64,000 bases of DNA from Devosia aquimaris (GTDB lineage: Bacteria; Pseudomonadota; Alphaproteobacteria; Rhizobiales; Devosiaceae): NCBI RefSeq assembly GCF_020169335.1, contig NZ_JAIEZN010000001.1, positions 699,426-763,425 of the forward strand, read 5' to 3'. Position numbers and translations under genes: made by a program. A model generated the notes under the pieces. The model saw only the letters and a program-made list of their open reading frames with translations. It did no database searches and was not told the DNA's origin. Of the stretch, positions 44,314-54,088 are shown piece by piece; the stretch's first letter is position 1; each line of letters opens with the position of its first letter.

Positions 44314-45885
44314 ATGCAGCACCCAGACAATACTTCCCGCACCGACACCATTCTCATCGTCGACTTCGGATCGCAAGTCACGCAGCTGATTGCGCGCCGA
44401 ATTCGCGAGACCGGCGTCTATTGTGAAATCCATCCCTTCCAGAGCGCCGCGGCGGCCTTTGCCACCATGCGGCCCAAGGGCGTGATCTTCTCGGGTGGCC
44501 CTGCATCGGTCACCGAACCCGGCAGCCCGCGCGCGCCGCAGGAGATCATCGACTCCGGCCTGCCGATCCTGGCCATCTGCTATGGCCAGCAGACGTTCTG
44601 CCTGCAGCTGGGCGGCAAGGTCGAGGGTGGCCATCACCGCGAATTTGGGCGCGCCGATGTCGAAGTGCTGCAGCCCAGCGCGCTCTACGAGGGCATCTGG
44701 GATGTTGGCGGCAAATATCCTGTCTGGATGAGCCATGGCGACCGCGTCACCGAACTGCCCGAGGGCTTTTCGGTCATGGCGACCTCGCCCAATGCGCCCT
44801 TTGCCATTGCCGGCGATGAGACCAAGAAGCGCTACACCACCATGTTCCACCCCGAGGTGGTTCACACGCCCGATGGCGGGAAGCTCTTGGCCAACTTCGT
44901 GCACAAGATCGTCGGTCTCAAGTCCGACTGGAACATGGCCGCCTATCGCAGCAAGATGATCGAAAAGATCCGCGCCCAGGTCGGCAAGGAACGCGTTATC
45001 TGCGGCCTTTCCGGTGGCGTCGATTCCTCGGTGGCTGCGGTGCTCATCCATGAGGCCATTGGCGATCAGCTTACCTGCATTTACGTCGACCACGGCCTGA
45101 TGCGCCTCAATGAGAGCGAACAGGTCGTCACTATGTTCCGCGATCAGTACAATATCCCGCTGGTGCACGTGGATGCCTCCGAGGTGTTCCTGCGCGAGCT
45201 GGATGGCCAGGCGGACCCCGAAACCAAGCGCAAGATCATCGGGCGCCTGTTCATCGAAACGTTCGAGGCCGAAGCCAAGAAGATCGGCGGCGCCCGCTTC
45301 CTCGCCCAGGGCACGCTGTATCCCGACGTCATCGAATCGGTGTCCTTCACCGGCGGTCCCTCCGTCACCATCAAGAGCCACCACAATGTCGGTGGCCTGC
45401 CCGAGCGCATGAACATGGCGCTGGTCGAGCCGCTGCGCGAGCTGTTCAAGGACGAAGTGCGTGTGCTGGGCCGCGAACTGGGCCTACCCGAGAGCTTTAT
45501 TGGCCGCCACCCCTTCCCGGGGCCGGGCCTGGCCATCCGCTGCCCGGGCGGCATCACCCCCGAAAAGCTCGACATCCTACGCCAGGCCGATGCCATCTAT
45601 CTCGATGAGATCCGCAAGTCTGGTCAGTATGACAAGATCTGGCAGGCCTTCGCCGTGCTGTTGCCGGTGCAGACCGTGGGTGTCATGGGCGATGGCCGCA
45701 CCTATGAATTCGTCTGCGCCCTACGCGCCGTGACCTCGGTAGACGGCATGACCGCCGATTTCTACCAGTTCGACATGAACTTCCTGGGCAAGACGGCCAC
45801 GCGCATCATCAACGAAGTGCGCGGCATCAATCGCGTGGTCTATGACGTCACGAGCAAGCCCCCCGGCACCATCGAGTGGGAGTGA
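44314..45885 (+). CDS. guaA: GMP synthase (glutamine-hydrolysing)
   Basis: This 523-residue enzyme aminates XMP to GMP with glutamine. The class I amidotransferase domain has Cys89 in [11 protein letters not shown] and the His-Glu pair in [10 protein letters not shown]. The ATP pyrophosphatase domain has [13 protein letters not shown] near residue 233. The dimerisation domain ends KPPGTIEWE, the usual GuaA terminus. Length is typical. The guaB-MAPEG-RsmB-like-guaA order is common in Hyphomicrobiales. A hairpin overlaps its stop codon, so transcription likely ends there. Confidence 0.96.
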   Translation: MQHPDNTSRTDTILIVDFGSQVTQLIARRIRETGVYCEIHPFQSAAAAFATMRPKGVIFSGGPASVTEPGSPRAPQEIIDSGLPILAICYGQQTFCLQLGGKVEGGHHREFGRADVEVLQPSALYEGIWDVGGKYPVWMSHGDRVTELPEGFSVMATSPNAPFAIAGDETKKRYTTMFHPEVVHTPDGGKLLANFVHKIVGLKSDWNMAAYRSKMIEKIRAQVGKERVICGLSGGVDSSVAAVLIHEAIGDQLTCIYVDHGLMRLNESEQVVTMFRDQYNIPLVHVDASEVFLRELDGQADPETKRKIIGRLFIETFEAEAKKIGGARFLAQGTLYPDVIESVSFTGGPSVTIKSHHNVGGLPERMNMALVEPLRELFKDEVRVLGRELGLPESFIGRHPFPGPGLAIRCPGGITPEKLDILRQADAIYLDEIRKSGQYDKIWQAFAVLLPVQTVGVMGDGRTYEFVCALRAVTSVDGMTADFYQFDMNFLGKTATRIINEVRGINRVVYDVTSKPPGTIEWE

Positions 45886-45894
45886 TCCCACTCG
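45873..45894. terminator. Hairpin over the guaA stop codon, shared by convergent genes
   Basis: CGAGTGGGA (45873-45881) and TCCCACTCG (45886-45894) form a perfect 9-bp stem with loop GTGA. The guaA stop TGA falls at 45883-45885. The stop of the L,D-transpeptidase gene on the other strand is ten bases beyond, so one hairpin may serve both directions. There is no U-run. Confidence 0.5.
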
Positions 45895-45903
45895 CTATCG
45901 CCT

Positions 45904-46323
45904 TCAGGCCTTGATGCGGATGCTGGTGTTGTCGGCACCGTGGGCCCGAACCAGGTTGTAGAGCGTCTTGGCATTGCTGGTCTTGAGCCGCACGCAGCCG
46001 TGTGAGGCGGGCGAGCCGAGCGCGGACACGTGGCTGGTGCCGTGGATGGCGTAGCCGCCGCGGAAGAAGATCGAATAAGGCATGGGCGCGTTGTCATATT
46101 TCCGCGAGTAGTATTCGCGATGCATGCGCGTCGGTTGGTAGCTGCCCTGCGGCGTGCGATACCCCTTCTTGCCGGTGGACACATCCCATCGGTATTCCCG
46201 AACGCCATCGACAGTCACGGTCATGGTCTGTTGCGACAGATCGACAACGATATTGACATCCGCGGCGCTCGCAGGCGCCGCCAATACCATAAGGCTCAAC
46301 AGAAAAAAGACGATCCTGGCCAA
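45904..46323 (-). CDS. L,D-transpeptidase (YkuD domain), periplasmic
   Basis: This 139-residue protein has a YkuD catalytic domain that forms 3-3 peptidoglycan cross-links or anchors proteins to peptidoglycan. The active site is the His and Cys in AIHGTSHVSALGSPASHGCVRL (core SPASHGCVRL). A short signal peptide, about residues 1-20 ending PASA, places it in the periplasm. The start is TTG at 46323, because GGGGG lies seven bases upstream and the signal peptide then begins MARIVFFLLSL; the frame extends 12 codons further with no good start. It is convergent with guaA. Confidence 0.88.
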   Translation of the reverse strand: MARIVFFLLSLMVLAAPASAADVNIVVDLSQQTMTVTVDGVREYRWDVSTGKKGYRTPQGSYQPTRMHREYYSRKYDNAPMPYSIFFRGGYAIHGTSHVSALGSPASHGCVRLKTSNAKTLYNLVRAHGADNTSIRIKA

Positions 46324-46526
46324 GTCAATGCCCCCAAGTGCAGTGTTCGACACAGTCAATGGTATGATGAGGCGTTGATTGGCGGAATTTCTATTTGCCG
46401 TTTACATTAATATCGCGTCTGGCGAGCCCTGTCTCAGGCGGTCCCGCTACCCGCGCACATCAATTTGCAATCCCCCGGCAGCGTGCTAAACGTGCGCCCA
46501 ATTCGAACGCGATCTTTAGGCAGGCT

Positions 46527-47447
46527 ATGGCGCAGGACAATATTTTCCGCGAAGTTGATGAAGAGCTGCGCAGCGACCGCATGCGCAACTTGTGGCGTCG
46601 CTTCGCGCCCTATGTCATCGGCGCTGCCGTGGGCGTCGTGGCCATCGTTGCCGTGAACGAAGGCTGGACCTGGTACCATGCCAACAATGCCGCCCAGTCG
46701 TCCGACGAGCTCTATGCCGCCTTCGATCTCGCCGATGGAGGCGATCTGGCTGCTGCACAGGCCCAACTCGACAAGCTGATTGCCGATGGCACCGGCGACT
46801 ACCCGACACTGGCAGAATTCCGCAAGGCGGGCCTGCTGGCCAAGGAAGGCAATGTCGACGAGGCAGTTGCCGCCTATGATGCTCTGGCCAATGACCAGTC
46901 CAATGCCCATCTGCGCGAACTGGCCCTGGTGCTGGCCGGCAATCTGTTGGTCGATTCCGGTTCGCTGGCCGATGTGGAGAGCCGCGTCGGCAGCGTCGCC
47001 GCCGAGGGCAGCCCGCTGCGCAATGCGGCCCGGGAAACCCTGGGGCTGGCGCAGTACAAGGCCGGCGATTTGCCCGCCGCCCAGGCCAGCTTCCAGTCGG
47101 TCATCGACGATCCCATGACCCAGAGCAGCACCCGTACGCGCATGGGCTATTACCTGGCCCAGCTGCTTTCCGAGGGCGCCACCACCCAGGACCTGAACGC
47201 TGATGCCGCTGCCAGCGCCATCGACGAGATCGTGCAGGATGCGGCACCCGCCGACACCGGTCCCGTTCTGGCCGCCCCTGGCGCCTCCGAGCCCGCTACC
47301 GAAGCCGCGCCCGCACCGGCCACTGACACCGCGCCCGCAGCTGAAGCTGCACCGGCTGCAGATGCCGCACCCGCGGCGCCAGCCGCCGAGACCACCCCAG
47401 CCACGGCACCTGCCGCAACCCCGTCTTCCGAGCCGGCCGCACAGTAG
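46527..47447 (+). CDS. YfgM/tetratricopeptide-like membrane-anchored protein with Ala-Pro tail
   Basis: This 306-residue protein resembles YfgM, an inner-membrane protein with a periplasmic tetratricopeptide region that works with SecYEG-associated chaperones. The N-terminus MAQDNIFREVDEELRSDRMR is cytoplasmic, one helix lies at about residues 27-45, and helical repeats fill 55-210. The last 75 residues are low complexity, rich in Ala, Pro, Thr and Glu, and probably disordered. The ATG at 46527 follows TTAGGCAGG. It is 36 bases upstream of der, a link seen in many bacteria, where yfgM, bamB and der lie together. The BamB gene is missing from this spot. Confidence 0.82.
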   Translation: MAQDNIFREVDEELRSDRMRNLWRRFAPYVIGAAVGVVAIVAVNEGWTWYHANNAAQSSDELYAAFDLADGGDLAAAQAQLDKLIADGTGDYPTLAEFRKAGLLAKEGNVDEAVAAYDALANDQSNAHLRELALVLAGNLLVDSGSLADVESRVGSVAAEGSPLRNAARETLGLAQYKAGDLPAAQASFQSVIDDPMTQSSTRTRMGYYLAQLLSEGATTQDLNADAAASAIDEIVQDAAPADTGPVLAAPGASEPATEAAPAPATDTAPAAEAAPAADAAPAAPAAETTPATAPAATPSSEPAAQ

Positions 47448-47483
47448 CGGCCGCTCCCTTTCGCCTGATCGGAACACAAACGC

Positions 47484-48941
47484 ATGACCGTCACCGTCGC
47501 CATTGTCGGTCGCCCCAACGTCGGCAAGTCCACGCTGTTCAACCGCCTGGTTGGCCGCAAGATTGCCCTGGTCGATGACACCCCCGGTGTTACCCGCGAC
47601 CGCCGCGAGGCAGAGGGCCGCATTGCCGACCTGACGTTCCGCCTGCTCGACACCGCCGGCTATGAGGACGTCAAGGACGGCAGCCTTGAAGACCGCATGC
47701 GCCAGCAGACCGAACTGGCCATCCGCGAAGCCGATGTGATCCTGTTCATGATCGATGCGCGCGCCGGCGTCACCCCGCTGGACCAGCGCTTCGCCCAGGT
47801 GCTGCGCAAGGCTGGCAAGACTGTGCATCTGGTCGGCAACAAAGCCGAAAGCGGCGCTGCCGAGGCCGGTCTCGTGGAAGCCTTCAAGCTCGGCTTTGGC
47901 GAGGCCATAGCCCTGTCGGCCGAGCACGGACTGGGCCTGGCCGATCTCTATGCCATCGTGTCGGACGCCATCGACCGCGCCGCAGCCCTCAAGGAAGCTT
48001 CCGAGGAAGACGTGCCCGATATCGACGTGATGCCCGAGGTGGACGTCGACATCACCGACGACATGCTTGAAGGCGAGGGCGACGAGGCCACGCTGCGCTG
48101 GAATCCCCGTCGCTACCTCAACGTCGCCATCGTCGGTCGTCCCAATGCCGGCAAGTCCACGCTGATCAACCGCATGGTTGGTGAGGAACGCGTGCTGGTC
48201 GGCCCCGAAGCCGGCATCACCCGCGATTCCATCTTGGTCCCCTGGGAATGGGAAGGCCGCGTCATCAACCTGGTGGATACCGCCGGCATCCGCCGCCGCT
48301 CCCGTGTCACCGAAAAACTCGAGAAGCTGGCCGTGGGCGACAGCCTGCGCTCCATCCAGTATGCCGAAGTTGTCGTGCTGATGCTCGACGCCACCATCCC
48401 GTTCGAAAAGCAGGATCTGGCCCTGGCCGATCTGGTCGAGCGCGAGGGCAGGGCCCTGGTGATCGCCGTGAACAAATGGGACCTCATCGAAGACAAGAAT
48501 GCTGCCCTGGCGCACCTGCGCGAGGCCTGCGAGCGCTTGCTGCCGCAGTTGCGCGGCGTGCCGCTGGTTACCCTCTCGGGCCTGACCGGCAAGAATATCG
48601 ACAAGCTCATGGACGCCATCTTTGCCATTGAGCGGTCGTGGAACGCGCATGTCTCCACCGCCCGCCTCAATCGCTGGCTTTCCGGCATGGTCGATGGGCA
48701 TCCGCCACCGGCCGTCTCGGGTCGTCGTCTCAAGCTGCGCTACATGACGCAGGCCAAGACGCGTCCGCCCAGCTTCATCCTGTTTGCCTCCCGCCCCGAT
48801 GTGTTGCCCACGTCCTACCAGCGCTATCTGGTCAACGGCCTGCGCGAAGCGTTCAATATCAAGGGGACGCCAATCCGGCTCTGGGTCCGCGGCGGCAGCA
48901 ACAATCCCTATGACGATCCGGGCAAGCGCAAGCTGGGCTGA
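47484..48941 (+). CDS. der: Ribosome-associated GTPase Der (EngA)
   Basis: This 485-residue protein has two G domains in tandem, followed by a KH-like domain, and is needed for 50S ribosome maturation. The first P-loop is VGRPNVGKSTLF at about residue 9 with DTAGYED, and the second is VGRPNAGKSTLI at about 217 with DTAGIRR. NKWD for the second domain is at AVNKWDLIED. The first domain has NKAE in the NKxD position. The linker near residues 172-200 is acidic. Length and order are standard. A 24-base hairpin follows its stop. Confidence 0.95.
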   Translation: MTVTVAIVGRPNVGKSTLFNRLVGRKIALVDDTPGVTRDRREAEGRIADLTFRLLDTAGYEDVKDGSLEDRMRQQTELAIREADVILFMIDARAGVTPLDQRFAQVLRKAGKTVHLVGNKAESGAAEAGLVEAFKLGFGEAIALSAEHGLGLADLYAIVSDAIDRAAALKEASEEDVPDIDVMPEVDVDITDDMLEGEGDEATLRWNPRRYLNVAIVGRPNAGKSTLINRMVGEERVLVGPEAGITRDSILVPWEWEGRVINLVDTAGIRRRSRVTEKLEKLAVGDSLRSIQYAEVVVLMLDATIPFEKQDLALADLVEREGRALVIAVNKWDLIEDKNAALAHLREACERLLPQLRGVPLVTLSGLTGKNIDKLMDAIFAIERSWNAHVSTARLNRWLSGMVDGHPPPAVSGRRLKLRYMTQAKTRPPSFILFASRPDVLPTSYQRYLVNGLREAFNIKGTPIRLWVRGGSNNPYDDPGKRKLG

Positions 48942-48967
48942 TTGCCCAGGCTGCGACTAATTTGTTC

Positions 48968-48994
48968 AACCCATGGCGCGCGCCATGGGTTTAC
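48968..48994 (+). terminator. Palindromic terminator between der and the CBS-domain gene
   Basis: AACCCATGG (48968-48976) pairs with CCATGGGTT (48983-48991) around CGCGCG, which is itself self-complementary, and is followed by TTA. The structure is symmetrical, so it could work on either strand. It lies 27 bases after the der stop and argues that the next gene begins downstream of it, at 49059. Confidence 0.6.
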
Positions 48995-49058
48995 CCCTAT
49001 ATTGCCCCTGTTGAAGCGACCCGATGCTGAGTGCGGGGCCGCATGTATTGAAACCACC

Positions 49059-50348
49059 TTGTTTATTGAACTTTTGATCGTCGTTGTTCTGACCATCGTC
49101 AACGGTCTGTTGGCAATGTCGGAACTGGCAGTCGTATCCGCCCGCCCGGCGCGCCTGCGGGCCATGGCCGATCAGGGCAACCGTGGCGCCGCCACGGCCA
49201 TCACCCTGGCCGAGGACCCCGGCAAGTTCCTGTCTTCCGTGCAGATCGGCATCACGCTGGTCGGCATTCTCTCGGGCGCTTTCTCTGGCGCAACCCTTGG
49301 TCTGCGCCTCTCCGACTGGCTGCGCGAGATCGGTGTCGCCAGTAATATCGCCGATGTGCTGGGTGTCGGCGTCGTCGTGGTGGGCATCACCTATATCTCG
49401 CTGATCCTGGGCGAACTGGTGCCCAAGCAGATCGCCCTACGCGATGCCGAAGGCGTCGCTGCCCGTGTCGCGCCTGCCATGAAGCTGGTGGCCATCATCG
49501 GCTCGCCCATCGTCTGGGTGCTCGATGTGTCGGGCAAGGCTGTGCTCGCCCTGCTGGGCCAGGCTGGCCAGTCCGAGGAAACCGTCACCGAGGAAGAGGT
49601 CAAGACCATCATCGCCGAGGCGACCTCTGCCGGTGTCATCGAATCGGACGAGCATTCCATGATCTCCGGCGTGATGCGCCTGGCCGACCGGTCCGCGCGT
49701 GGCCTTATGACCCCGCGACTGGACGTCGACGTGCTCGACCTGGCCGACGACAGCGACGAGATTCGCCGCACGATCCTGAGCACCAGCCGCTCGCGCCTGC
49801 TGGTGCAGGACGGTGATTCCGATTCCATCATCGGCGTGGTCGCCATCAAGGACATCATCGGCGTCTTCGCCAATGGCCTGCCGCTGGAACTGCGCAAGTT
49901 CGTCCAGCCAGTCCCCGTGGTCATGGATCACGCCGAGGCCCTGGACGTGGTGCGTGCCATCCGCAATTCCACCGTCCACATGGCCCTGGTGGTCGACGAA
50001 TACGGCCACTTCGAAGGCATCGTCACTTCGGCCGACATTCTCGAGGTCATCACCGGCGTGTTTCAGGAAGAGACCGGAGACGATCCGGCCCTGGTGCGCC
50101 GCGAGGATGGCTCCTGGCTGGTCGCCGGCTGGATGCCGGTCGACGAGTTTGGCGACAAGCTCAAGGTCGCCATTCCGCGCGATGCCAAATACGAAACGGT
50201 TGCCGGCTACGTGCTGTCCATCATCAACCGCCTTCCGGCGGAGGGTGAGACATTTGAGCACAATGGCTGGAAGTTCGAAGTGGTCGATCTCGATGGTCGC
50301 CGCATCGACAAGATCATGATGACCCGGCTGGACGAAGTCGCCGTCTGA
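49059..50348 (+). CDS. Hemolysin/CorC-type CNNM and CBS domain membrane protein
   Basis: This protein of about 429 residues has an N-terminal CNNM membrane domain (four helices, about residues 1-160), a pair of CBS domains (about 190-330) and a C-terminal CorC_HlyC domain. Marks are LAMSELAVVSARPARLRAMA, SSVQIGITLVGILSGAFSG and MTPRLDVDVLDL. Family members are linked to magnesium or cobalt resistance. The frame is open back to 48942, but a terminator-like hairpin lies there, and homologues begin near TTG at 49059 (LFIELLIVVVLT). There is no clear ribosome site, so the start is uncertain. A strong hairpin follows the stop. Confidence 0.85.
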   Translation: MFIELLIVVVLTIVNGLLAMSELAVVSARPARLRAMADQGNRGAATAITLAEDPGKFLSSVQIGITLVGILSGAFSGATLGLRLSDWLREIGVASNIADVLGVGVVVVGITYISLILGELVPKQIALRDAEGVAARVAPAMKLVAIIGSPIVWVLDVSGKAVLALLGQAGQSEETVTEEEVKTIIAEATSAGVIESDEHSMISGVMRLADRSARGLMTPRLDVDVLDLADDSDEIRRTILSTSRSRLLVQDGDSDSIIGVVAIKDIIGVFANGLPLELRKFVQPVPVVMDHAEALDVVRAIRNSTVHMALVVDEYGHFEGIVTSADILEVITGVFQEETGDDPALVRREDGSWLVAGWMPVDEFGDKLKVAIPRDAKYETVAGYVLSIINRLPAEGETFEHNGWKFEVVDLDGRRIDKIMMTRLDEVAV

Positions 50349-50356
50349 TTCAGAGC

Positions 50357-50381
50357 CGCCCTCTCCGCAATGGAGAGGGCG
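50357..50381 (+). terminator. Intrinsic terminator after the CBS-domain gene
   Basis: CGCCCTCTCC (50357-50366) and GGAGAGGGCG (50372-50381) form a perfect 10-bp stem with loop GCAAT, followed by CTTTG. It lies nine bases after the stop codon and before the convergent GNAT gene, so it may end transcription of both strands. Confidence 0.7.
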
Positions 50382-50415
50382 CTTTGCCCTTCAGGGCGTC
50401 ATGGAAGCCCGCGTC

Positions 50416-51027
50416 TCAGGGCGCGGCGGGGTCCACCGCCATGCCCATCCACACCGAGCGACCGACCTCGATCATCGGTACGAAGCCGCTGCGGGTCCAG
50501 AAGGCAATGCCGCCGGTATTGACGCTGCTGGCACCCAGATGGATGCCCTTGACGCCGGCCTGGCGGGCCTCGTCGACCCAACGCGTCAGCAATTGTGTTC
50601 CCACGCCCTGGCCGCGCAAGCGCGCGCGCAGGTTCATGTGGATATGGGCCGGAAAGCGGGCCACCAGCTCGGCAGGATGCACTTCGGGCGCCTTGATGGC
50701 GGCGACGCGTTGCCGATCGGCCGCCGTCCAGTCGGGGGAGGGGATCGCATAGCGCGCGCGCAACGCCGGCCACCACTGCTGTTCCAGCTTGGCAGCGAAC
50801 GCCGGCGTGTCGAAAGTCCCCACGATGTAGCCGGCAACGCCTTGCTCGTCTTCGGCCAGGATCACCCGCTCGGGCTCCACCACGCCATAGGGCGCGGAAT
50901 AGATATGGCCCACCATCTGCGGATCGGAATAGTCGGCGCTGGCGTCCTTGCCGGCGTCGGCAGTTGTCAGGCAGATGTCATAAAGCGCATCCAGGTCGCC
51001 AGGACGGTATCCCCGCAAGATCACCAT
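50416..51027 (-). CDS. GNAT family N-acetyltransferase
   Basis: This 203-residue protein has the GNAT fold, transferring an acetyl group from acetyl-CoA to an amine. The start VILRGYRPGDLDALYDICL is the usual first strand and helix. The acetyl-CoA-binding motif A is ARLRGQGVGTQLLTRWV near residue 134, and HLGASSVNTGGIAFWTRSGFV matches motif B. The insert between about 80 and 115 is longer than in small GNATs and similar to the region in glycosidase-linked acetyltransferases. It is nine bases downstream of the SDR gene on the same strand. No substrate is suggested by the sequence. Confidence 0.86.
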   Translation of the reverse strand: MVILRGYRPGDLDALYDICLTTADAGKDASADYSDPQMVGHIYSAPYGVVEPERVILAEDEQGVAGYIVGTFDTPAFAAKLEQQWWPALRARYAIPSPDWTAADRQRVAAIKAPEVHPAELVARFPAHIHMNLRARLRGQGVGTQLLTRWVDEARQAGVKGIHLGASSVNTGGIAFWTRSGFVPMIEVGRSVWMGMAVDPAAP

Positions 51028-51036
51028 GTTTCTGGC

Positions 51037-51771
51037 CTAAATCTCGCCGAATGTGCCAGTGGCAAAATCAAACAGCTTGCCGCTTTCCTTCAGCGAAGGG
51101 CTGAGCATGTCCACCAGCTTGGGCGCCACATCAGCGGGCGTCGGCAGCGTCTCGGGGTCTTCCCCGGGCATCGCCTTGGCGCGCATCGCGGTGCGCACGG
51201 CACCGGGATAAAACACATTGGCCTTGACCTTGGATTGCTCCAGTTCGCCGGCATAGGATTTGACCATGGCATCCAGCGCCGCCTTGCTGGCGGCATAAAG
51301 GCCCCAGAAGGGCCTGGCCGAGCGGGCCGAGGACGACGACACGAACACGGCGCGCCCCGCCTGCGCCTGGCGCAGCAGCAGGTCGGTCGAGCGTAGCAGG
51401 CGGAAATTGGCAGTCACATTGACCGCCATCACCTTGTCGAAATCTTCCGGCTTCACATGCGCCATCGGGCTCAGCACGCCCAGCTGGCCGGCATTGGCAA
51501 CCAGCCCGTCCAGCGCACCCCAGCGCTCGAAGATGGCCGCACCCAGCCGATCAATGGCGTCGCCATCGCGCAGGTCCAGCGGCACCAGCGTGGCCGACGA
51601 GCCCAGATCCTGGATTTCGTCGTCCAGCTCTTCCAGCCCACCAACAGTCCGGGCCACGGCCACCACATGGGCGCCACGGCGCGCGGCCTCGCGTGCGCTC
51701 GCATAACCAATACCGCGCGAAGCGCCTGTAACGAGGATGACCTTGCCGGCAAGGTCTTGAGTCTGAGCCAT
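51037..51771 (-). CDS. Short-chain dehydrogenase/reductase, purF-linked
   Basis: This 244-residue SDR has the cofactor motif VTGASRGIGYASARE near residue 15, NAG in VANAGQLG, the Ser in VFVSSSSARS and the Tyr-Lys pair in GLYAASKAAL (Y-x-x-x-K complete). It is an NAD(P)-dependent oxidoreductase; the substrate is not known. An SDR gene directly after purF is a recurrent arrangement in Hyphomicrobiales. Its start shares one base with the purF stop (TAATG), so it is made with purF. The final 30 residues, around LKESGKLFDFATGTFG, are a typical C-terminal tail for this sub-group. Confidence 0.9.
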   Translation of the reverse strand: MAQTQDLAGKVILVTGASRGIGYASAREAARRGAHVVAVARTVGGLEELDDEIQDLGSSATLVPLDLRDGDAIDRLGAAIFERWGALDGLVANAGQLGVLSPMAHVKPEDFDKVMAVNVTANFRLLRSTDLLLRQAQAGRAVFVSSSSARSARPFWGLYAASKAALDAMVKSYAGELEQSKVKANVFYPGAVRTAMRAKAMPGEDPETLPTPADVAPKLVDMLSPSLKESGKLFDFATGTFGEI

Positions 51772-53273
51772 TAACCGGCCTCTTTCAGCATGGACATTTG
51801 CTTGTGTTCGCTCTTGCTGCGGCCATTGAGGTCCGTCAGCTGCGTTGGATAGTCACCGGTGAAATAGTGATCGGTGAACTGGGGCGCCTGCGCATTCCGC
51901 TTTTCGCCGCCGACAGCTTCATAGAGCCCGTCGATGGACAGGAAAGCCAGCGAGTCCGCGCCGATATATTTGCACATCGACTCCAGGTCGGCATGCTGGT
52001 TGGCCAGCAGTTTCTCGGGATCGGGCGTGTCGATGCCATAATAGTCCGAAAAATAGATCATCGGGCTGGCCACGCGGATATGCACTTCCGTCGCACCGGC
52101 CTCGCGCATCATCTGCACGATCTTGACCGACGTCGTGCCGCGCACGATGGAATCGTCAATCAGCACCACACGCTTGCCCGCGATCTCCGCCCGGTTGGCG
52201 GAATGCTTGAGCTTGACGCCGAAAGCGCGGATAGACTGCGTCGGCTCAATGAAGGTGCGGCCGACATAGTGGTTGCGGATAATGCCGAGCTCGAACGGAA
52301 TGCCGCTGGCCTGGGCAAAGCCGATAGCCGCTGGAGTGCCTCCGTCGGGCACCGGCACCACGACATCGGCCTCCACCGGTGCTTCCTTGGCCAGGTTCAT
52401 GCCCATGCGCTTGCGCGCTACATAAACACTGCGGCCGGAAACCACCGAATCGGGCCGGGCGAAATAGACATATTCAAACAGGCACGGGCGCTCGGGCTGC
52501 TTGCGGGCAGGCTTGCGTGCCTCAATGCTGATCGTGCCGTCCGGCTGGATCTCGCAGATGATGACTTCGCCGTTCTCGACGTCGCGGATGTACTTGGCGC
52601 CGATGATGTCGAGCGCACAGGTCTCCGAGCAGAAAATCGGCTTTCCATCCAGTTCGCCCATCACCAGCGGGCGGATGCCGATGGGGTCGCGTGCCGCAAT
52701 CAGCTTGGTGCGCGTCATGGCCAGCATGGCGTAGCCGCCTTCCATCTGGCGGATGGCGTCGATGAAACGGTCGGTGGTCGAGCTGTGCCGCGAGCGGGCC
52801 ACCAGGTGCAGCACAACTTCGGTGTCCGAGGTCGACTGGCAGATGGCGCCGGTGGCAATGATCTGGCGGCGCAGCGTCAGCCCATTGGTGAAATTGCCAT
52901 TATGGGCGATGGCGATGCCGCCGTCTTCCAGCTCGGCAAACAGCGGCTGCACATTGCGCAGCGCGACTTCGCCTGTGGTCGAATAGCGGGTGTGGCCGAT
53001 CGAGATCGAGCCGGGCAGCTTGGCCAAGAGGGCCGGGTCCGTATAGTGATCGCCCACCAGGCCCATGCGCTTTTCGGTATGGAACTGACGTCCGTCGAAG
53101 CTGACGATGCCGGCGGCTTCCTGCCCGCGGTGCTGCAGCGCATGCAGCCCCAGGGCCGTCAGCGTGGCGGCATCACTGTGCCCCAGAATGCCAAACACAC
53201 CGCACTCTTCGTGCAGTGTGTCGCTATCGAGATCAAAACTGTCGTCGCTCGGATGGTTCAAGACGGTCTCCAT
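51771..53273 (-). CDS. purF: Amidophosphoribosyltransferase
   Basis: This 500-residue enzyme makes phosphoribosylamine from PRPP and glutamine, the first committed step of purine synthesis. The N-terminal nucleophile is Cys24 in LHEECGVFGILGH, which requires removal of a 23-residue propeptide, as is common in this enzyme. The PRPP loop is VVLIDDSIVRGTTS. The Fe-S type is suggested by the Cys residues near the C-terminus (ESMCKYIGADS). It follows cvpA after 158 bases and is coupled to the SDR gene. The window therefore holds purF, guaB and guaA. Confidence 0.95.
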   Translation of the reverse strand: METVLNHPSDDSFDLDSDTLHEECGVFGILGHSDAATLTALGLHALQHRGQEAAGIVSFDGRQFHTEKRMGLVGDHYTDPALLAKLPGSISIGHTRYSTTGEVALRNVQPLFAELEDGGIAIAHNGNFTNGLTLRRQIIATGAICQSTSDTEVVLHLVARSRHSSTTDRFIDAIRQMEGGYAMLAMTRTKLIAARDPIGIRPLVMGELDGKPIFCSETCALDIIGAKYIRDVENGEVIICEIQPDGTISIEARKPARKQPERPCLFEYVYFARPDSVVSGRSVYVARKRMGMNLAKEAPVEADVVVPVPDGGTPAAIGFAQASGIPFELGIIRNHYVGRTFIEPTQSIRAFGVKLKHSANRAEIAGKRVVLIDDSIVRGTTSVKIVQMMREAGATEVHIRVASPMIYFSDYYGIDTPDPEKLLANQHADLESMCKYIGADSLAFLSIDGLYEAVGGEKRNAQAPQFTDHYFTGDYPTQLTDLNGRSKSEHKQMSMLKEAG

Positions 53274-53431
53274 ACCAATGCTCGTCCACTGCGGCGGCGC
53301 GGGGCGTGCCGGGCGGGACGTCCGACACAGGGCCGGTGGCCCTGCATCTACCCCATTTTCGGTATCGCGACCACCGCCTGTCCCGGAGGGCAGGGTTGTC
53401 GCGAACGCCGCGTTTGCTCGTCGTGCGCGGC

Positions 53432-54088
53432 CTAGTTGGCCGTCGTGGCCGGAACCGCGGCTGGTGTGGTCACGGTTGTGGGAGCTACAGCGGCCGGATC
53501 AACGCTGCCGTCCTCGGTGGAGTCGGTGCCTTCCTCCACAGCTGCGGCCGGGCCGCCCGAATTATCGTCGGTGATGTCCTTGCCGCCCTTGAGGATCTCG
53601 TTGACCTGGGTCTCGAGTTCAGGCGGGAGCATGGAGATCAGCGTGTTGCCCATGGCCTTCAGGTGCGGCAGCGTCTGCGACTGCGCCGCCCAGGAGGGCA
53701 AATTGGTCGGCAGCAGCCAGGTGCCGAAAATCGTGATGACGATGGCGATCAGGATGCCGCGCAGCACGCCGAACACAAAGCCCAGCGTGCGATCGATTGG
53801 CCCGACACGGCTGTCGACGACAAAATCGGCGATGCGCATCGTCAACAGATGCAGCACGATCAGCGCGACGATGAAGGTCACCACCACCGTGGCAATATCC
53901 GCCACCAGCTGCTCGGCAATGTAGCCGCGCGCGATTTCGGGGTGATACTGCCACATATAGATTGCGATGGCCGCAGAACCGGCCCAGGTCGCCAGTGACA
54001 GCACTTCACGGGTCAGTCCGCGTGCCGTTGCCAGGATTGCCGAAATCAGCACCAGCACACCAACACCAACGTCAAACGCTGTCAGCAT
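53432..54088 (-). CDS. cvpA: CvpA family membrane protein
   Basis: This 218-residue inner-membrane protein has four helices (about 2-20, 25-45, 63-85 and 99-123) and an acidic Pro/Thr-rich tail of about 45 residues. Marks are SAILATARGLTREVLSLATW and GFVFGVLRGILIAIV, typical of CvpA, a protein first linked to colicin V production and found before purF. TTG at 54100 is also in frame, but the ATG at 54088 gives the usual M-L-T-x-x-D start. CvpA has roles in envelope stress and motility in some bacteria; the exact role here is unknown. Confidence 0.9.
   Translation of the reverse strand: MLTAFDVGVGVLVLISAILATARGLTREVLSLATWAGSAAIAIYMWQYHPEIARGYIAEQLVADIATVVVTFIVALIVLHLLTMRIADFVVDSRVGPIDRTLGFVFGVLRGILIAIVITIFGTWLLPTNLPSWAAQSQTLPHLKAMGNTLISMLPPELETQVNEILKGGKDITDDNSGGPAAAVEEGTDSTEDGSVDPAAVAPTTVTTPAAVPATTAN

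Noticed and set aside
46434..48701. A 755-codon minus-strand open frame
   Set aside because: It lies opposite the YfgM-like gene and der, both well supported by motifs, and its Gly/His-rich translation is typical of an antisense shadow.
51798..53435. A 545-codon plus-strand open frame
   Set aside because: It is the reverse of purF, with no domain and no ribosome site.
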